Shown here piece after piece: positions 9,788 to 19,893 of a stretch of DNA of 64,000 nucleotides. Below the pieces are notes generated by a model. The model worked only from the letters and a program-made list of their open reading frames with translations. It was not told where the DNA came from and did no database searches. Origin of the DNA: Ramlibacter pallidus (GTDB lineage Bacteria; Pseudomonadota; Gammaproteobacteria; Burkholderiales; Burkholderiaceae_C); NCBI RefSeq assembly GCF_015070875.1, contig NZ_JADDIV010000002.1, positions 558,001 through 622,000 of the forward strand, in the 5' to 3' direction. Position 1 is the stretch's first letter; each line of letters begins with the position of its first letter. The translations under genes and the position numbers were made by a program.

Positions 9788-11263
9788 ATGAAGATTTTCC
9801 AGCGCGAGCAGCGCTCGCTGTTCGGCGAGATCCTCGACTGGATGCTCACGCCGCTGCTGCTGCTGTGGCCCGTGAGCCTGGCGCTCACCTGGCTGGTGGC
9901 GCAGAGCATCGCCGGCAAGCCCTTCGACCGCGCGCTCGAATACAACGTGCAGGCGCTGGCGCAGCTGGTGACCGTGCAGAACCAGCGCGTCGCCTTCAAC
10001 CTGCCGCAGCCGGCGCGCGAGATCCTGCGCGCCGACGATTCCGACCACCTCTACTACCAGGTGCTCGGCTCGCGCGGCGAACTGCTCTCCGGCGAACGCG
10101 ACCTGCCGCAGCCGCCCGCCGGCGAAGCACCGGGACCCGGCGAGACACGCCTGCGCGACGACGAGATGCGCGGCCTCGACGTGCGCGTGGCCTACACCTG
10201 GGTGCGGCTGGACCTCCCGGGCGCCCAGCCGGCGCTGGTGCAGGTGGCCGAAACGCGCGAGAAGCGCTCCGTGCTGGCCACCGAGATCATCAAGGGCGTG
10301 ATGCTGCCCCAGCTGGTGATCCTGCCGCTGGCGGTGCTGCTGGTCTGGCTGGCGCTGGTGCGCGGCATCAAGCCGCTGTCGGAGCTGGAGGAACGCATCC
10401 GCGCGCGCAAGCCCGACGACCTGAGCCCGCTGGACGAAAAGGTGGTGCCGCTCGAAGTCGCGCCGCTGGTGTCGTCAGTGAACGACCTGCTCACGCGCCT
10501 GAAGGGCTCGATCGCCACGCAGAAGCGCTTCCTCGCCGACGCCGCGCACCAGCTGAAGACGCCGCTCGCCGGGCTGCGCATGCAGGCGGACCTCGCGCAG
10601 CGCGAACACTTCAACGCGGAGGAGCTGAAGCAGTCGCTCAAGCAGATCGGCCGCTCCAGCATGCGGGCCACCCACACGGTCAACCAGTTGCTGTCGCTGG
10701 CGCGCGCCGAAAGCAGCGGCAAGGCCCTGGTGCGCCAGCCCTGCGACCTCGCCGCGCTGGCGGTGGAGGCGGTGCGCGACACGGTGCCGCGCGCGATGGA
10801 AAAGCACCTGGACCTGGGCTACGACGGCTCGCAGCCGGGTGCGCCCGGCGTCACGGTGCAGGGGAACGCGACGCTGCTCAAGGAGATGATCCGCAACCTG
10901 CTGGACAACGCGGTGAACTACACGCCTTCGACGCCGCAGCAGCCGGGCGTGGTGACCGCGCGCGTGCTGGCGGACCCGTTCGGCCAGGTGCTCCTGCTGC
11001 AGGTGGAGGACACCGGCCCGGGCATCCCGGTGTCCGAGCGCGAACTGGTGTTCCAGCCGTTCTACCGCACGCTGGGGACCAACGTCGACGGCTCCGGGCT
11101 GGGCCTGCCCATCGTTCTGGAGATCGCGCGCCAGCACGGAGCCTCCATCGAGCTGGACGACGCCCGGCCGGGGCAGGTGCCGCCCGGCACCCGCGTGACG
11201 GTGCGCTTCGACGCCGCGGCGGCGCAGACCACCGCGGACGAGGCCGCTCAGGCCGCCTTGTAG
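9788..11263 (+). CDS. Sensor histidine kinase, TctE-like
   Basis: The chosen ATG at 9788 gives a 491-residue membrane kinase starting MKIFQREQRSLFGEILDWML. A first membrane helix lies at about residues 18-40 and a periplasmic 2CSK-type sensor region follows. A second helix lies at about 168-192 (MLPQLVILPLAVLLVWLALV). Next come a HAMP-like linker, the phosphoacceptor His254 in DAAHQLKTPLAGL, the N-box IRNLLDNAVNYTP and the glycine box DTGPGIP. An upstream in-frame start at 9734 would run inside the response regulator and is unlikely. The 3' end overlaps the convergent GST gene by 16 bases. Its partner is the response regulator just upstream. Confidence 0.93.
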   Translation: MKIFQREQRSLFGEILDWMLTPLLLLWPVSLALTWLVAQSIAGKPFDRALEYNVQALAQLVTVQNQRVAFNLPQPAREILRADDSDHLYYQVLGSRGELLSGERDLPQPPAGEAPGPGETRLRDDEMRGLDVRVAYTWVRLDLPGAQPALVQVAETREKRSVLATEIIKGVMLPQLVILPLAVLLVWLALVRGIKPLSELEERIRARKPDDLSPLDEKVVPLEVAPLVSSVNDLLTRLKGSIATQKRFLADAAHQLKTPLAGLRMQADLAQREHFNAEELKQSLKQIGRSSMRATHTVNQLLSLARAESSGKALVRQPCDLAALAVEAVRDTVPRAMEKHLDLGYDGSQPGAPGVTVQGNATLLKEMIRNLLDNAVNYTPSTPQQPGVVTARVLADPFGQVLLLQVEDTGPGIPVSERELVFQPFYRTLGTNVDGSGLGLPIVLEIARQHGASIELDDARPGQVPPGTRVTVRFDAAAAQTTADEAAQAAL

Positions 11264-11907
11264 AGGTTGATCTGCAGGCGCTCGCGCTCGATCGCGCGGG
11301 CCACGCCGGGCAGCTGCGCGACCTTCTGCACGTGCGCCCAAAGCGCCGGATAGCCCTCGGGATCGATCTGCGCGAAGCCGCCCCAGCGCAGCAGGGTGAG
11401 CGCGTAGGCGTCGAGCGGGCCGAACTTGTCGCCGCCGAGGAAGGGCTGGCCTTTTTCCGCCGCCTTGCGCGCCATGTCCTCGATCTCCTGCAGCAGCCCC
11501 GCGTAAGTCTTGCCGTTGAAGGCTTTCAGCTCCGCCTGGGTGTCCGGGGTGCCGGCGAACTTGTGCGGCATGAACACGTGCGTGAAGGTCGGGTGCACGG
11601 TGTTGTTCATCCAGGCCAGGGTCTCCAGCACCTTGGCGCGCGCGAACGGGTCCTTCGGCAGGAACTGCTGCTCGGGGAACTTGGCGTCCAGCCAGGTGAC
11701 GATGGCCACGATCTGCGTGATCGTGGCGTCGCCGTCGACCAGCACGGGCACCTGGCCCCGCGGATTGACCGCGCGGTAGGCAGGCTCGTTCTGCTCGCCC
11801 TTGTGCAGCTTGACCATCACCGGCTCGAACGCCGCGCCGGCCGTCTCCAGCAGGCTGTGCGGCACGAAGGAGCAGGCACCGGGGGAGAAATACAGCTTCA
11901 TGGACAT
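11248..11907 (-). CDS. Glutathione S-transferase, beta-class type
   Basis: The 219-residue protein starts MSMKLYFSPGACSFVPHSLL. Counting from the internal MKL, the cysteine of PGACS is Cys10, the catalytic residue of bacterial beta-class GSTs. The thioredoxin-fold N-terminal domain includes NPRGQVPVLVDGD, which contributes the cis-proline glutathione-binding loop, and an all-helical C-terminal domain follows. GGAG six bases before the ATG at 11907 supports this start. It lies 14 bases after a SPOR-like gene in the same orientation and is the last gene of the SET-birA-SPOR-GST run. Its end overlaps the kinase gene by 16 bases. Substrate unknown; likely cytosolic detoxification. Confidence 0.9.
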   Translation of the reverse strand: MSMKLYFSPGACSFVPHSLLETAGAAFEPVMVKLHKGEQNEPAYRAVNPRGQVPVLVDGDATITQIVAIVTWLDAKFPEQQFLPKDPFARAKVLETLAWMNNTVHPTFTHVFMPHKFAGTPDTQAELKAFNGKTYAGLLQEIEDMARKAAEKGQPFLGGDKFGPLDAYALTLLRWGGFAQIDPEGYPALWAHVQKVAQLPGVARAIERERLQINLYKAA

Positions 11908-11921
11908 CACGGTCTCCAGGG

Positions 11922-12578
11922 TCAGCGGCAGGGCCGCAGGGGTTTCGTGCTCAGCACGGTCTTGAGTTCCTCCAGGCGCGGCCGCAGGGCATCGTCCACC
12001 GCCGGCAGCAGAAGGCGCACGCCGCGCTGCTCGGGGCGCTCCTGCACCACCCGCGCCGTGCGCACGCCGCGCTCGGCCAGCCCGGCCAGCTGCTGCTGCG
12101 CGGACGCCTCGCCGGTGTGGCTGCCGAGGGACAGCCCCGGCTCCAGCTGCGGATTGCCCACGGGCTCGAACGAGATCCCCAGCTGCCGCAGCTCCGCGCG
12201 CTTGCGGGCCACCTGCTCGACGCCGGCGTACGGCCCCATGTAGACGATCCAGCGGGCGGGTTCGCTGGCGGGCTCCAGCGACCAGCTGCCTTGGGGCCAG
12301 CCCTCGACGGTGGTCCGCACGACGCCCGCCATGGTTTCGTCCAGCGCCGGCGTCGCCAGGCATTCGGGCGGGCGCGGGGCCTGGGCCAGCTGCGCCTCGA
12401 CCCGCCGCATGTCGTCGGCGGACAGCACCCGCACGGACTCGGGCCGGACCTGCTGCGCCACGCGCTGCGGCTCGGATTGCTGCGCCGGCCCCACGCCCCA
12501 GGCCTGCAGCAGGCCCTGCGACCAGGCGTAGAAACCGCCATTGGCCAACAGGAGGAGCAGGACGATGAGGCGCAGCAT
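11922..12578 (-). CDS. SPOR-like membrane-anchored hypothetical protein
   Basis: This 218-residue protein starts MLRLIVLLLLLANGGFYAWS, a single N-terminal membrane anchor. A proline- and glutamine-rich region follows, then a C-terminal segment with RWIVYMGPYAGVEQVARKRA and ELRQLGISFEPV. This resembles SPOR peptidoglycan-binding domains, which bind denuded glycan at division sites. SPOR assignment is based on the YMGPY pattern and is tentative. It lies 10 bases downstream of birA. No ribosome binding site is evident. Confidence 0.7.
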   Translation of the reverse strand: MLRLIVLLLLLANGGFYAWSQGLLQAWGVGPAQQSEPQRVAQQVRPESVRVLSADDMRRVEAQLAQAPRPPECLATPALDETMAGVVRTTVEGWPQGSWSLEPASEPARWIVYMGPYAGVEQVARKRAELRQLGISFEPVGNPQLEPGLSLGSHTGEASAQQQLAGLAERGVRTARVVQERPEQRGVRLLLPAVDDALRPRLEELKTVLSTKPLRPCR

Positions 12579-12588
12579 GGGTGGGACG

Positions 12589-13350
12589 TCAGGGCGCGGC
12601 CGGGCGCACGCTCACTTCCGAGCTGGCCACGGCCTGCAGGCCGGCCGCAGTATGCACCAGCAGGCTGCCGTCCTCGCCGACCCCGTGCGCGGTGCCGGCA
12701 GTGCCGTCGCTCAGCGTGACCGCGCGGTCGCGCAGCAGGTCGCGGGCGTCGAAGCGGGCGTGGAAGGCGCGGAAGCCGGCCTGCTCGAAGGCCTGGAGGT
12801 CGCGCACGAGCGCCGGGAACAGGCGCGCCAGGGCCGCCGGTGCGTCGGCCTGCGGCCACAGGTCCCGCAGGGCGGCCGGCGGCGTCGACAGGCCTTCCGC
12901 CGTCCGCGGCGCGAGGTTGAGGCCGATGCCGATGACGGCGTAGCGGGCGCCGGCGCCCTCGCCGAAGCTGGCGGTCTCGATCAGGATGCCGCCCAGCTTG
13001 CGGCCTTCGACCCACAGGTCGTTGGGCCACTTCAGCCGGACCTGGGGGTGCAAGCTCTCGGCGACGCTGGCGCCCACGGCCAGCGACAGCCCCGCCCAGT
13101 CCGCCGGCGCCAGCGGCAGGCCCAGCGAGAAGGTCAATGAATCCCCGGGCGCGCTCTGCCAGGCACGGCCCAGCCGGCCCCGGCCGGCGGTCTGCCGCTC
13201 GGCCACCAGCAGGACCGGTTCGGCCTGGCCGGCGCGCGCGCGCCGCATCAGCTCGGTGCTGGTCGAGTCGACCTCCGGCAGGACCTCCACCGTGAAGCCG
13301 GGCAGCAGCGGCGCCACGGCTTCCCAGATCGCTTCCGCCGGCCAGCGCAT
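12589..13350 (-). CDS. birA: Biotin--[acetyl-CoA-carboxylase] ligase, monofunctional
   Basis: It attaches biotin to the carrier protein of biotin-dependent carboxylases through biotinyl-AMP. The 253-residue protein starting MRWPAEAIWEAVAPLLPGFT has the ligase signature (VAERQTAGRGRLGRAW), KWPNDLWVEGRKLGGIL and a C-terminal SH3-like domain (DGTAGTAHGVGEDGSLLVHT). There is no N-terminal helix-turn-helix, so unlike E. coli BirA it should not act as a repressor. A longer frame extends upstream into the SET gene but is excluded. The start lies 2 bases after the SET gene stop, and the SPOR-like gene follows after 10 bases. Confidence 0.95.
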   Translation of the reverse strand: MRWPAEAIWEAVAPLLPGFTVEVLPEVDSTSTELMRRARAGQAEPVLLVAERQTAGRGRLGRAWQSAPGDSLTFSLGLPLAPADWAGLSLAVGASVAESLHPQVRLKWPNDLWVEGRKLGGILIETASFGEGAGARYAVIGIGLNLAPRTAEGLSTPPAALRDLWPQADAPAALARLFPALVRDLQAFEQAGFRAFHARFDARDLLRDRAVTLSDGTAGTAHGVGEDGSLLVHTAAGLQAVASSEVSVRPAAP

Positions 13351-13352
13351 GG

Positions 13353-13829
13353 TCAACGCCGGCGCTTGGGTGCCAGCAGCGTGCCCCGGCAGTTCTTGCT
13401 GCCGCACCAGCAGGGGTACTCCGCCTTCAGCTTCTTGGTGTACGGCTCGTCGATGATCAGGCCGTAGTCGTAGTTCAGCTCCTCGCCGGCCCGGATGTTG
13501 CGCAGGCTCTTGATGAACACCCGGCCTTCTTCCTCGTCCGCCTCGCAGTTGGGGTTGCAGGAATGGTTGATCCAGCGGGAGGCATTGCCGCCGTGGGCGG
13601 CGTCGATCACCCGGCCGTCGTCGATGTGGAAGTAGAACGTATGGTTCGGGTCTTCCGGGTTCCAGGGGTGGCGGCGCTGGGCCTCCTTCCACGTGATGAT
13701 CTCGCCCACATATTCGATGAGCGTCTCGCCCTCCGGGATGTCTTGCAGGGCGAACACGCCCTTGCCGTGCACGCCCGACTTGCGGACCTGGATGCGGCGG
13801 TTGGTCTTGGGAGGCGACTTTGCGGGCAT
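13353..13829 (-). CDS. SET-domain protein-lysine methyltransferase
   Basis: This 158-residue protein starts MPAKSPPKTNRRIQVRKSGV and consists almost entirely of a SET domain: GVHGKGVFALQDIPEGETLI, the SAM-binding and catalytic ASRWINHSCNPNCEA, ELNYDYG, and a post-SET cysteine cluster CWCGSKNCRG, which would bind zinc. The architecture resembles small bacterial and chlamydial SET proteins that methylate histone-like or other basic proteins. The start is preceded by AT-rich sequence and a 40-base alternating tract that separates it from topB. birA follows after 2 bases, so the two are cotranscribed. The substrate is unknown. Confidence 0.92.
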   Translation of the reverse strand: MPAKSPPKTNRRIQVRKSGVHGKGVFALQDIPEGETLIEYVGEIITWKEAQRRHPWNPEDPNHTFYFHIDDGRVIDAAHGGNASRWINHSCNPNCEADEEEGRVFIKSLRNIRAGEELNYDYGLIIDEPYTKKLKAEYPCWCGSKNCRGTLLAPKRRR

Positions 13830-13854
13830 TGAGAAATTTCTGTTAACTTGGATT

Positions 13855-13894
13855 CGTACGCGTACGCGCGTGTGCGCGTGCGCGTACACGCGCG
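13855..13894. repeat. 40-base perfectly alternating pyrimidine/purine tract (Z-DNA prone)
   Basis: From 13855 to 13894 every base alternates pyrimidine and purine, made almost wholly of CG, TA, CA and TG steps. It begins CGTACGCGTACGCG and ends TACACGCGCG. CG-rich alternating tracts of this length are the sequence class most prone to form left-handed Z-DNA under negative supercoiling. It lies in the shared upstream region of the divergent SET gene and topB. Confidence 0.85.
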
Positions 13895-13957
13895 AGGAAC
13901 AGCGCCGATTGTAAGAACACCCAAGGAGGGGCCGCCGCAAGGGGGCCTGCTGGATCC

Positions 13958-16951
<2,994 letters not shown>

Positions 16952-16955
16952 CCGC

Positions 16956-17330
16956 ATGCCGAGCGCCGCCACGCTGGAAAGCTTCATCGCGCGCGTCGAA
17001 TCCAACGCGCACGTCGAGGCCATCGAGGAGTTCTACACCGAGGACGCCTCGATGCAGGAGAACAACGAGCCGCCACGCGTGGGCCGCGACAAGCTGGTGG
17101 CGAACGAGGCGAGGGCCTTGTCCCTCGCGGCTTCGGTGACGTCGCAATGCGTGCGTCCGGTGTTCGTGAACGGCGACCACGTGGTGATCCGCTGGATCTT
17201 CGAATTCACCGGCCACGACGGCAGCAAGCGGCGCATCGAGGAGCTCGCGTACCAGCGCTGGGAAGGCGAGCGCATTCGCGAAGAGAAGTTTTTCTACGAC
17301 CCGAAGCAGTTCGTGCCCGTGCAGCCCTGA
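16956..17330 (+). CDS. NTF2-like / SnoaL-like family protein
   Basis: This 124-residue protein starts MPSAATLESFIARVESNAHV and has the cone-shaped NTF2-like pattern: helical N-terminus, EEFYTEDASMQENNEPPRVG, then beta strands (DHVVIRWIFEFTGHDGSKRR, IEELAYQRWEGERIREEKFF). Such small domains act as enzymes (cyclases, isomerases) or ligand-binding proteins, and the sequence does not separate these options. It starts 4 bases after topB and may share its transcript. The next gene has its own upstream region. Confidence 0.75.
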   Translation: MPSAATLESFIARVESNAHVEAIEEFYTEDASMQENNEPPRVGRDKLVANEARALSLAASVTSQCVRPVFVNGDHVVIRWIFEFTGHDGSKRRIEELAYQRWEGERIREEKFFYDPKQFVPVQP

Positions 17331-17357
17331 GCTGCCACGGCCGCCCGTCGGGACGGC

Positions 17358-17407
17358 TTGACGGGTGGCGAACGACAGATAAGCTATTAGCCAATTCGTT
17401 AATAGCT
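17358..17407 (+). promoter_or_regulatory. Promoter and palindromic operator of the arsR-desaturase operon
   Basis: AGCTATTA (17382-17389) and TAATAGCT (17400-17407) form a perfect 8-bp inverted repeat with a 10-base spacer, ending 3 bases before the ArsR start codon. TTGACG (17358-17363) is a good -35 hexamer, and the -10 region would fall on the left arm. The right arm itself contains TAATAG, 5 bases before the ATG. Overlap with either start site suggests autorepression by the ArsR protein. Confidence 0.6.
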
Positions 17408-17410
17408 GAA

Positions 17411-17737
17411 ATGTCCCTCGACCGCATCTTCGAAGCCCTTGCCTCGGGCCCCAGGCGGCAGATCCTCGCTTACCTCTCGGAAGCGGAACTCACCACGTCG
17501 GACCTGTCCGCGCGTTTCGCGATGAGCACACCCGCCGTCTCCCGCCACTTGTCCGTCCTCGAGCAGGCAGGGCTCGTCACCAGCGAGCGGCGGGGACAGT
17601 ACGTCTATTACCGGCTGGAGCGCGACGCGCTCGTGAACAGCCTGGCCGGCTATGCCTTCGAAGTCTGCCCCACGGCGCGGCCCTTGAAGCGGGAATCGCG
17701 TGCGCTGGCGCGGGCACGCCAGGGCGGAACCACCTGA
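17411..17737 (+). CDS. ArsR/SmtB-family repressor
   Basis: This 108-residue winged-helix protein starts MSLDRIFEALASGPRRQILA. It carries the ArsR recognition helix (STPAVSRHLSVLEQAGLVTS) and wing (ERRGQYVYYRL). No CxCxxC arsenic/cadmium site is seen in the DNA-binding domain, and a single cysteine lies in the C-terminal helix (FEVCPTARPL), so the signal is probably not arsenite. It is more like the SdpR type or redox/lipid-responsive members. It starts 3 bases after a perfect palindrome and is followed 11 bases later by a desaturase gene with a strong AAGGAG site. It therefore likely represses its own operon and the desaturase. Confidence 0.9.
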   Translation: MSLDRIFEALASGPRRQILAYLSEAELTTSDLSARFAMSTPAVSRHLSVLEQAGLVTSERRGQYVYYRLERDALVNSLAGYAFEVCPTARPLKRESRALARARQGGTT

Positions 17738-17748
17738 AGGAGAACGAG

Positions 17749-19008
17749 ATGCACGGACTGCCTGAGAGCATGCAGCACCACAGGGTCCAGGCCCATCCCT
17801 CCGCGAGCGTCGTGCGGGGGACGGTGCGCTGGTCGCCCGGCAAGTCGCTCTGGTTCACGGGCATGGGTCTCATCGCGGTCGTCGGCGGGGCGGCCACCTT
17901 CTCGTGGACTGCGGTGGCCGTGTTCCTGATCGCCACCGGGACGGTGCTGCTGCTGGGCCATTCGCTGGGGAGCCACCGGAAGATGATCCACGACAGCTTC
18001 GGCTGTCCTCGCTGGCTCGAACGCACGCTCGTCTGGCTGGGCGTGCAAGTTGGGCTTGCCGGTCCCATCGGGCTCCTGCGCCAGCACGAGCTGCGCGACT
18101 TCGCGCAGCGCTTGCCCCACTGCCACCCGTATCTGCGGCACGGCAGCGGATTCTGGACGGATGCCTGGTGGCAGTTGCACTGCGAACTGGAGCTCGATGC
18201 GCCGCCCGACATCGCCGTCGAGGCGCGCATCGCCGACGACCCGTTCTACCGCTGGCTCGAGCGCACCTGGCGATGGCAGCAGCTTCCCCTGGCGGTGCTG
18301 CTTCTTGCGATCGGGGGCTGGTCCTTCGTGGTCTGGGGCGTTTGCGCCCGGATCACCGCGGGGGTGTTCGGCCACTGGCTGATAGGCTACTTCGCCCACA
18401 ACCACGGTCCGATGCACCATGTGGTCGACGGCGCCGCGGTGCAGGGACACAACATCCGCTGGACCTCCCTGCTCACCATGGGCGAGAGCTGGCACAACAA
18501 CCACCACGCCTTCCCCGGCTCAGCGCGCCTGGGCATAGGCCCCGGGGAGTGGGATCCTGGCTGGTGGGCGCTGGTGGCGCTGCAGAAATGCGGCTTGGCC
18601 TGGAATCTTCGGACGCCGGACCAGTTGCTCCCAAGAGTGGAACTGCGCGCACTCGATGCCGTCGGGGCCCGAACTGGCGACGACCAAGGCGCCGTTCCGA
18701 CGTGGCGCGAGCTTTGGGCCTGGTCCGACGTGCGGCGTGTGCCGGAGCCACTGGTGTTGCGCGGTCCTTCGGTGACCGTGCCCGCGCGCGCTTTCGCGTG
18801 GCTGCTGGGCGGCGGGGGGAACTTCACCAGGGACCGGGCCGCACAGCGGCTGTCCGGGTGTCTCGGCGGATTCCGGATGTCCGGCCTGCCGGCGCTCTGG
18901 CTCGCGACGGCACGTCGCTCGCCGCTGCACCGGTATGCGGCACTCGCATGGCTGCCGGCGGCGACGGGCCTCGAGAGCCTGCGACGGTTCGCCAGCGTTC
19001 CGCGCTGA
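17749..19008 (+). CDS. Fatty acid (acyl-CoA/acyl-lipid) desaturase family membrane protein
   Basis: This 419-residue membrane di-iron protein starts MHGLPESMQHHRVQAHPSAS. Membrane helices lie near residues 35-70 and 180-225. Histidine clusters are LGSHRKMIHDS (H-x4-H type), FAHNHGPMHHVV and ESWHNNHHAFPGSAR (the third HxxHH box of delta-9 desaturases). The second box, normally HRxHH, is replaced by RQHELRDF, as in a subgroup of bacterial desaturase-like proteins. It probably introduces a double bond into a membrane acyl chain, but the substrate and position are unknown. The ATG follows GAAGGAGAACGAG. Its position after an ArsR repressor suggests inducible expression. Confidence 0.8.
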   Translation: MHGLPESMQHHRVQAHPSASVVRGTVRWSPGKSLWFTGMGLIAVVGGAATFSWTAVAVFLIATGTVLLLGHSLGSHRKMIHDSFGCPRWLERTLVWLGVQVGLAGPIGLLRQHELRDFAQRLPHCHPYLRHGSGFWTDAWWQLHCELELDAPPDIAVEARIADDPFYRWLERTWRWQQLPLAVLLLAIGGWSFVVWGVCARITAGVFGHWLIGYFAHNHGPMHHVVDGAAVQGHNIRWTSLLTMGESWHNNHHAFPGSARLGIGPGEWDPGWWALVALQKCGLAWNLRTPDQLLPRVELRALDAVGARTGDDQGAVPTWRELWAWSDVRRVPEPLVLRGPSVTVPARAFAWLLGGGGNFTRDRAAQRLSGCLGGFRMSGLPALWLATARRSPLHRYAALAWLPAATGLESLRRFASVPR

Positions 19009-19087
19009 GGGAAGCGGCGCATTGACACGCCGCCGCGTCCGCGCGCCAATGGCGCTTCATCCCCCAACACACCAGAAGGAGACAAGG

Positions 19088-19873
19088 ATGAAGATCCAGC
19101 GCAGGGGCATGCTGGCCGCGGGTGCCGTGGCCGGCGTCAGTGCCGTCACGGGTTGCGCCACGACGGCTGGCGCCGGCGGCACGGCCGCGTTCGAAGTGCC
19201 GCGGACCACGCTGCCGGTCGTCGGCAGCAGCGAAGTCTTCCCGGTCCGCCGCATCTATTGCATCGGCCGCAACTACGCGGCGCATGCACGCGAGATGGGT
19301 TCGGACCCGACGCGCGAGCCGCCGTTCTTCTTCCAGAAGCCGACCGACGCCATCCAGTACGTGGCACCCGGCACGACGGCGGACCACCCTTATCCGCCGC
19401 TGACCCGCAACTACCACTACGAGATCGAGCTGGTCGCCGCCCTGCACCGCGGCGGCGCCAAGGTGCCGGTGGAGCGCGCGCTGGAGCTGGTCTACGGCTA
19501 CGCCGTGGGCCTGGACATGACGCGGCGCGACCTGCAGCGCGCGATGGGCGACGAGAAGAAGCCGTGGGAGATCGGCAAGAGCTTCGACCGCTCCGCCCCC
19601 ATCGGCCCGATCCACCGCGTCGCCCAGGTCGGGCACTACACGCAGGGCCCGATCTCGCTGCGCGTGAACGGCCAGGTGAAGCAGAACGCCAACCTCAACC
19701 AGATGATCTGGAACGTCGCCGAGCAGATCAGCCGGCTGTCGATGGCCTTCGAGCTCCAGCCGGGCGACATCATCTTCTCCGGCACGCCGGAGAACGTCGG
19801 GCCGGTGGTGAAGGGCGACGTGATGGAAGGCGCGATCGCGGGGCTGCCCGTGCTGAGCGTGCGGGTGACCTGA
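19088..19873 (+). CDS. Fumarylacetoacetate-hydrolase-family protein with Tat/lipoprotein signal
   Basis: This 261-residue protein starts MKIQRRGMLAAGAVAGVSAV. The twin arginines at 5-6, the hydrophobic stretch and a lipobox-like TGC (Cys23) indicate Tat export and possibly lipidation. The mature domain is FAH/MhpD-like, close to fumarylpyruvate hydrolases: RIYCIGRNYAAHAREMG, EPPFFFQKPTDAI, the metal-binding acidic residues in YEIELVAALHRGG, GYAVGLDMTRRDLQ and GDIIFSGTPENVGPV. Normal FAH enzymes are cytosolic, so export is unusual. AGAAGGAGACAAGG precedes the ATG at 19088; longer in-frame starts would run into the desaturase gene. The downstream ALDH gene converges after 20 bases. Confidence 0.88.
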   Translation: MKIQRRGMLAAGAVAGVSAVTGCATTAGAGGTAAFEVPRTTLPVVGSSEVFPVRRIYCIGRNYAAHAREMGSDPTREPPFFFQKPTDAIQYVAPGTTADHPYPPLTRNYHYEIELVAALHRGGAKVPVERALELVYGYAVGLDMTRRDLQRAMGDEKKPWEIGKSFDRSAPIGPIHRVAQVGHYTQGPISLRVNGQVKQNANLNQMIWNVAEQISRLSMAFELQPGDIIFSGTPENVGPVVKGDVMEGAIAGLPVLSVRVT

Positions 19874-19893
19874 GCTGCCGCCGGCCCTGCCGC

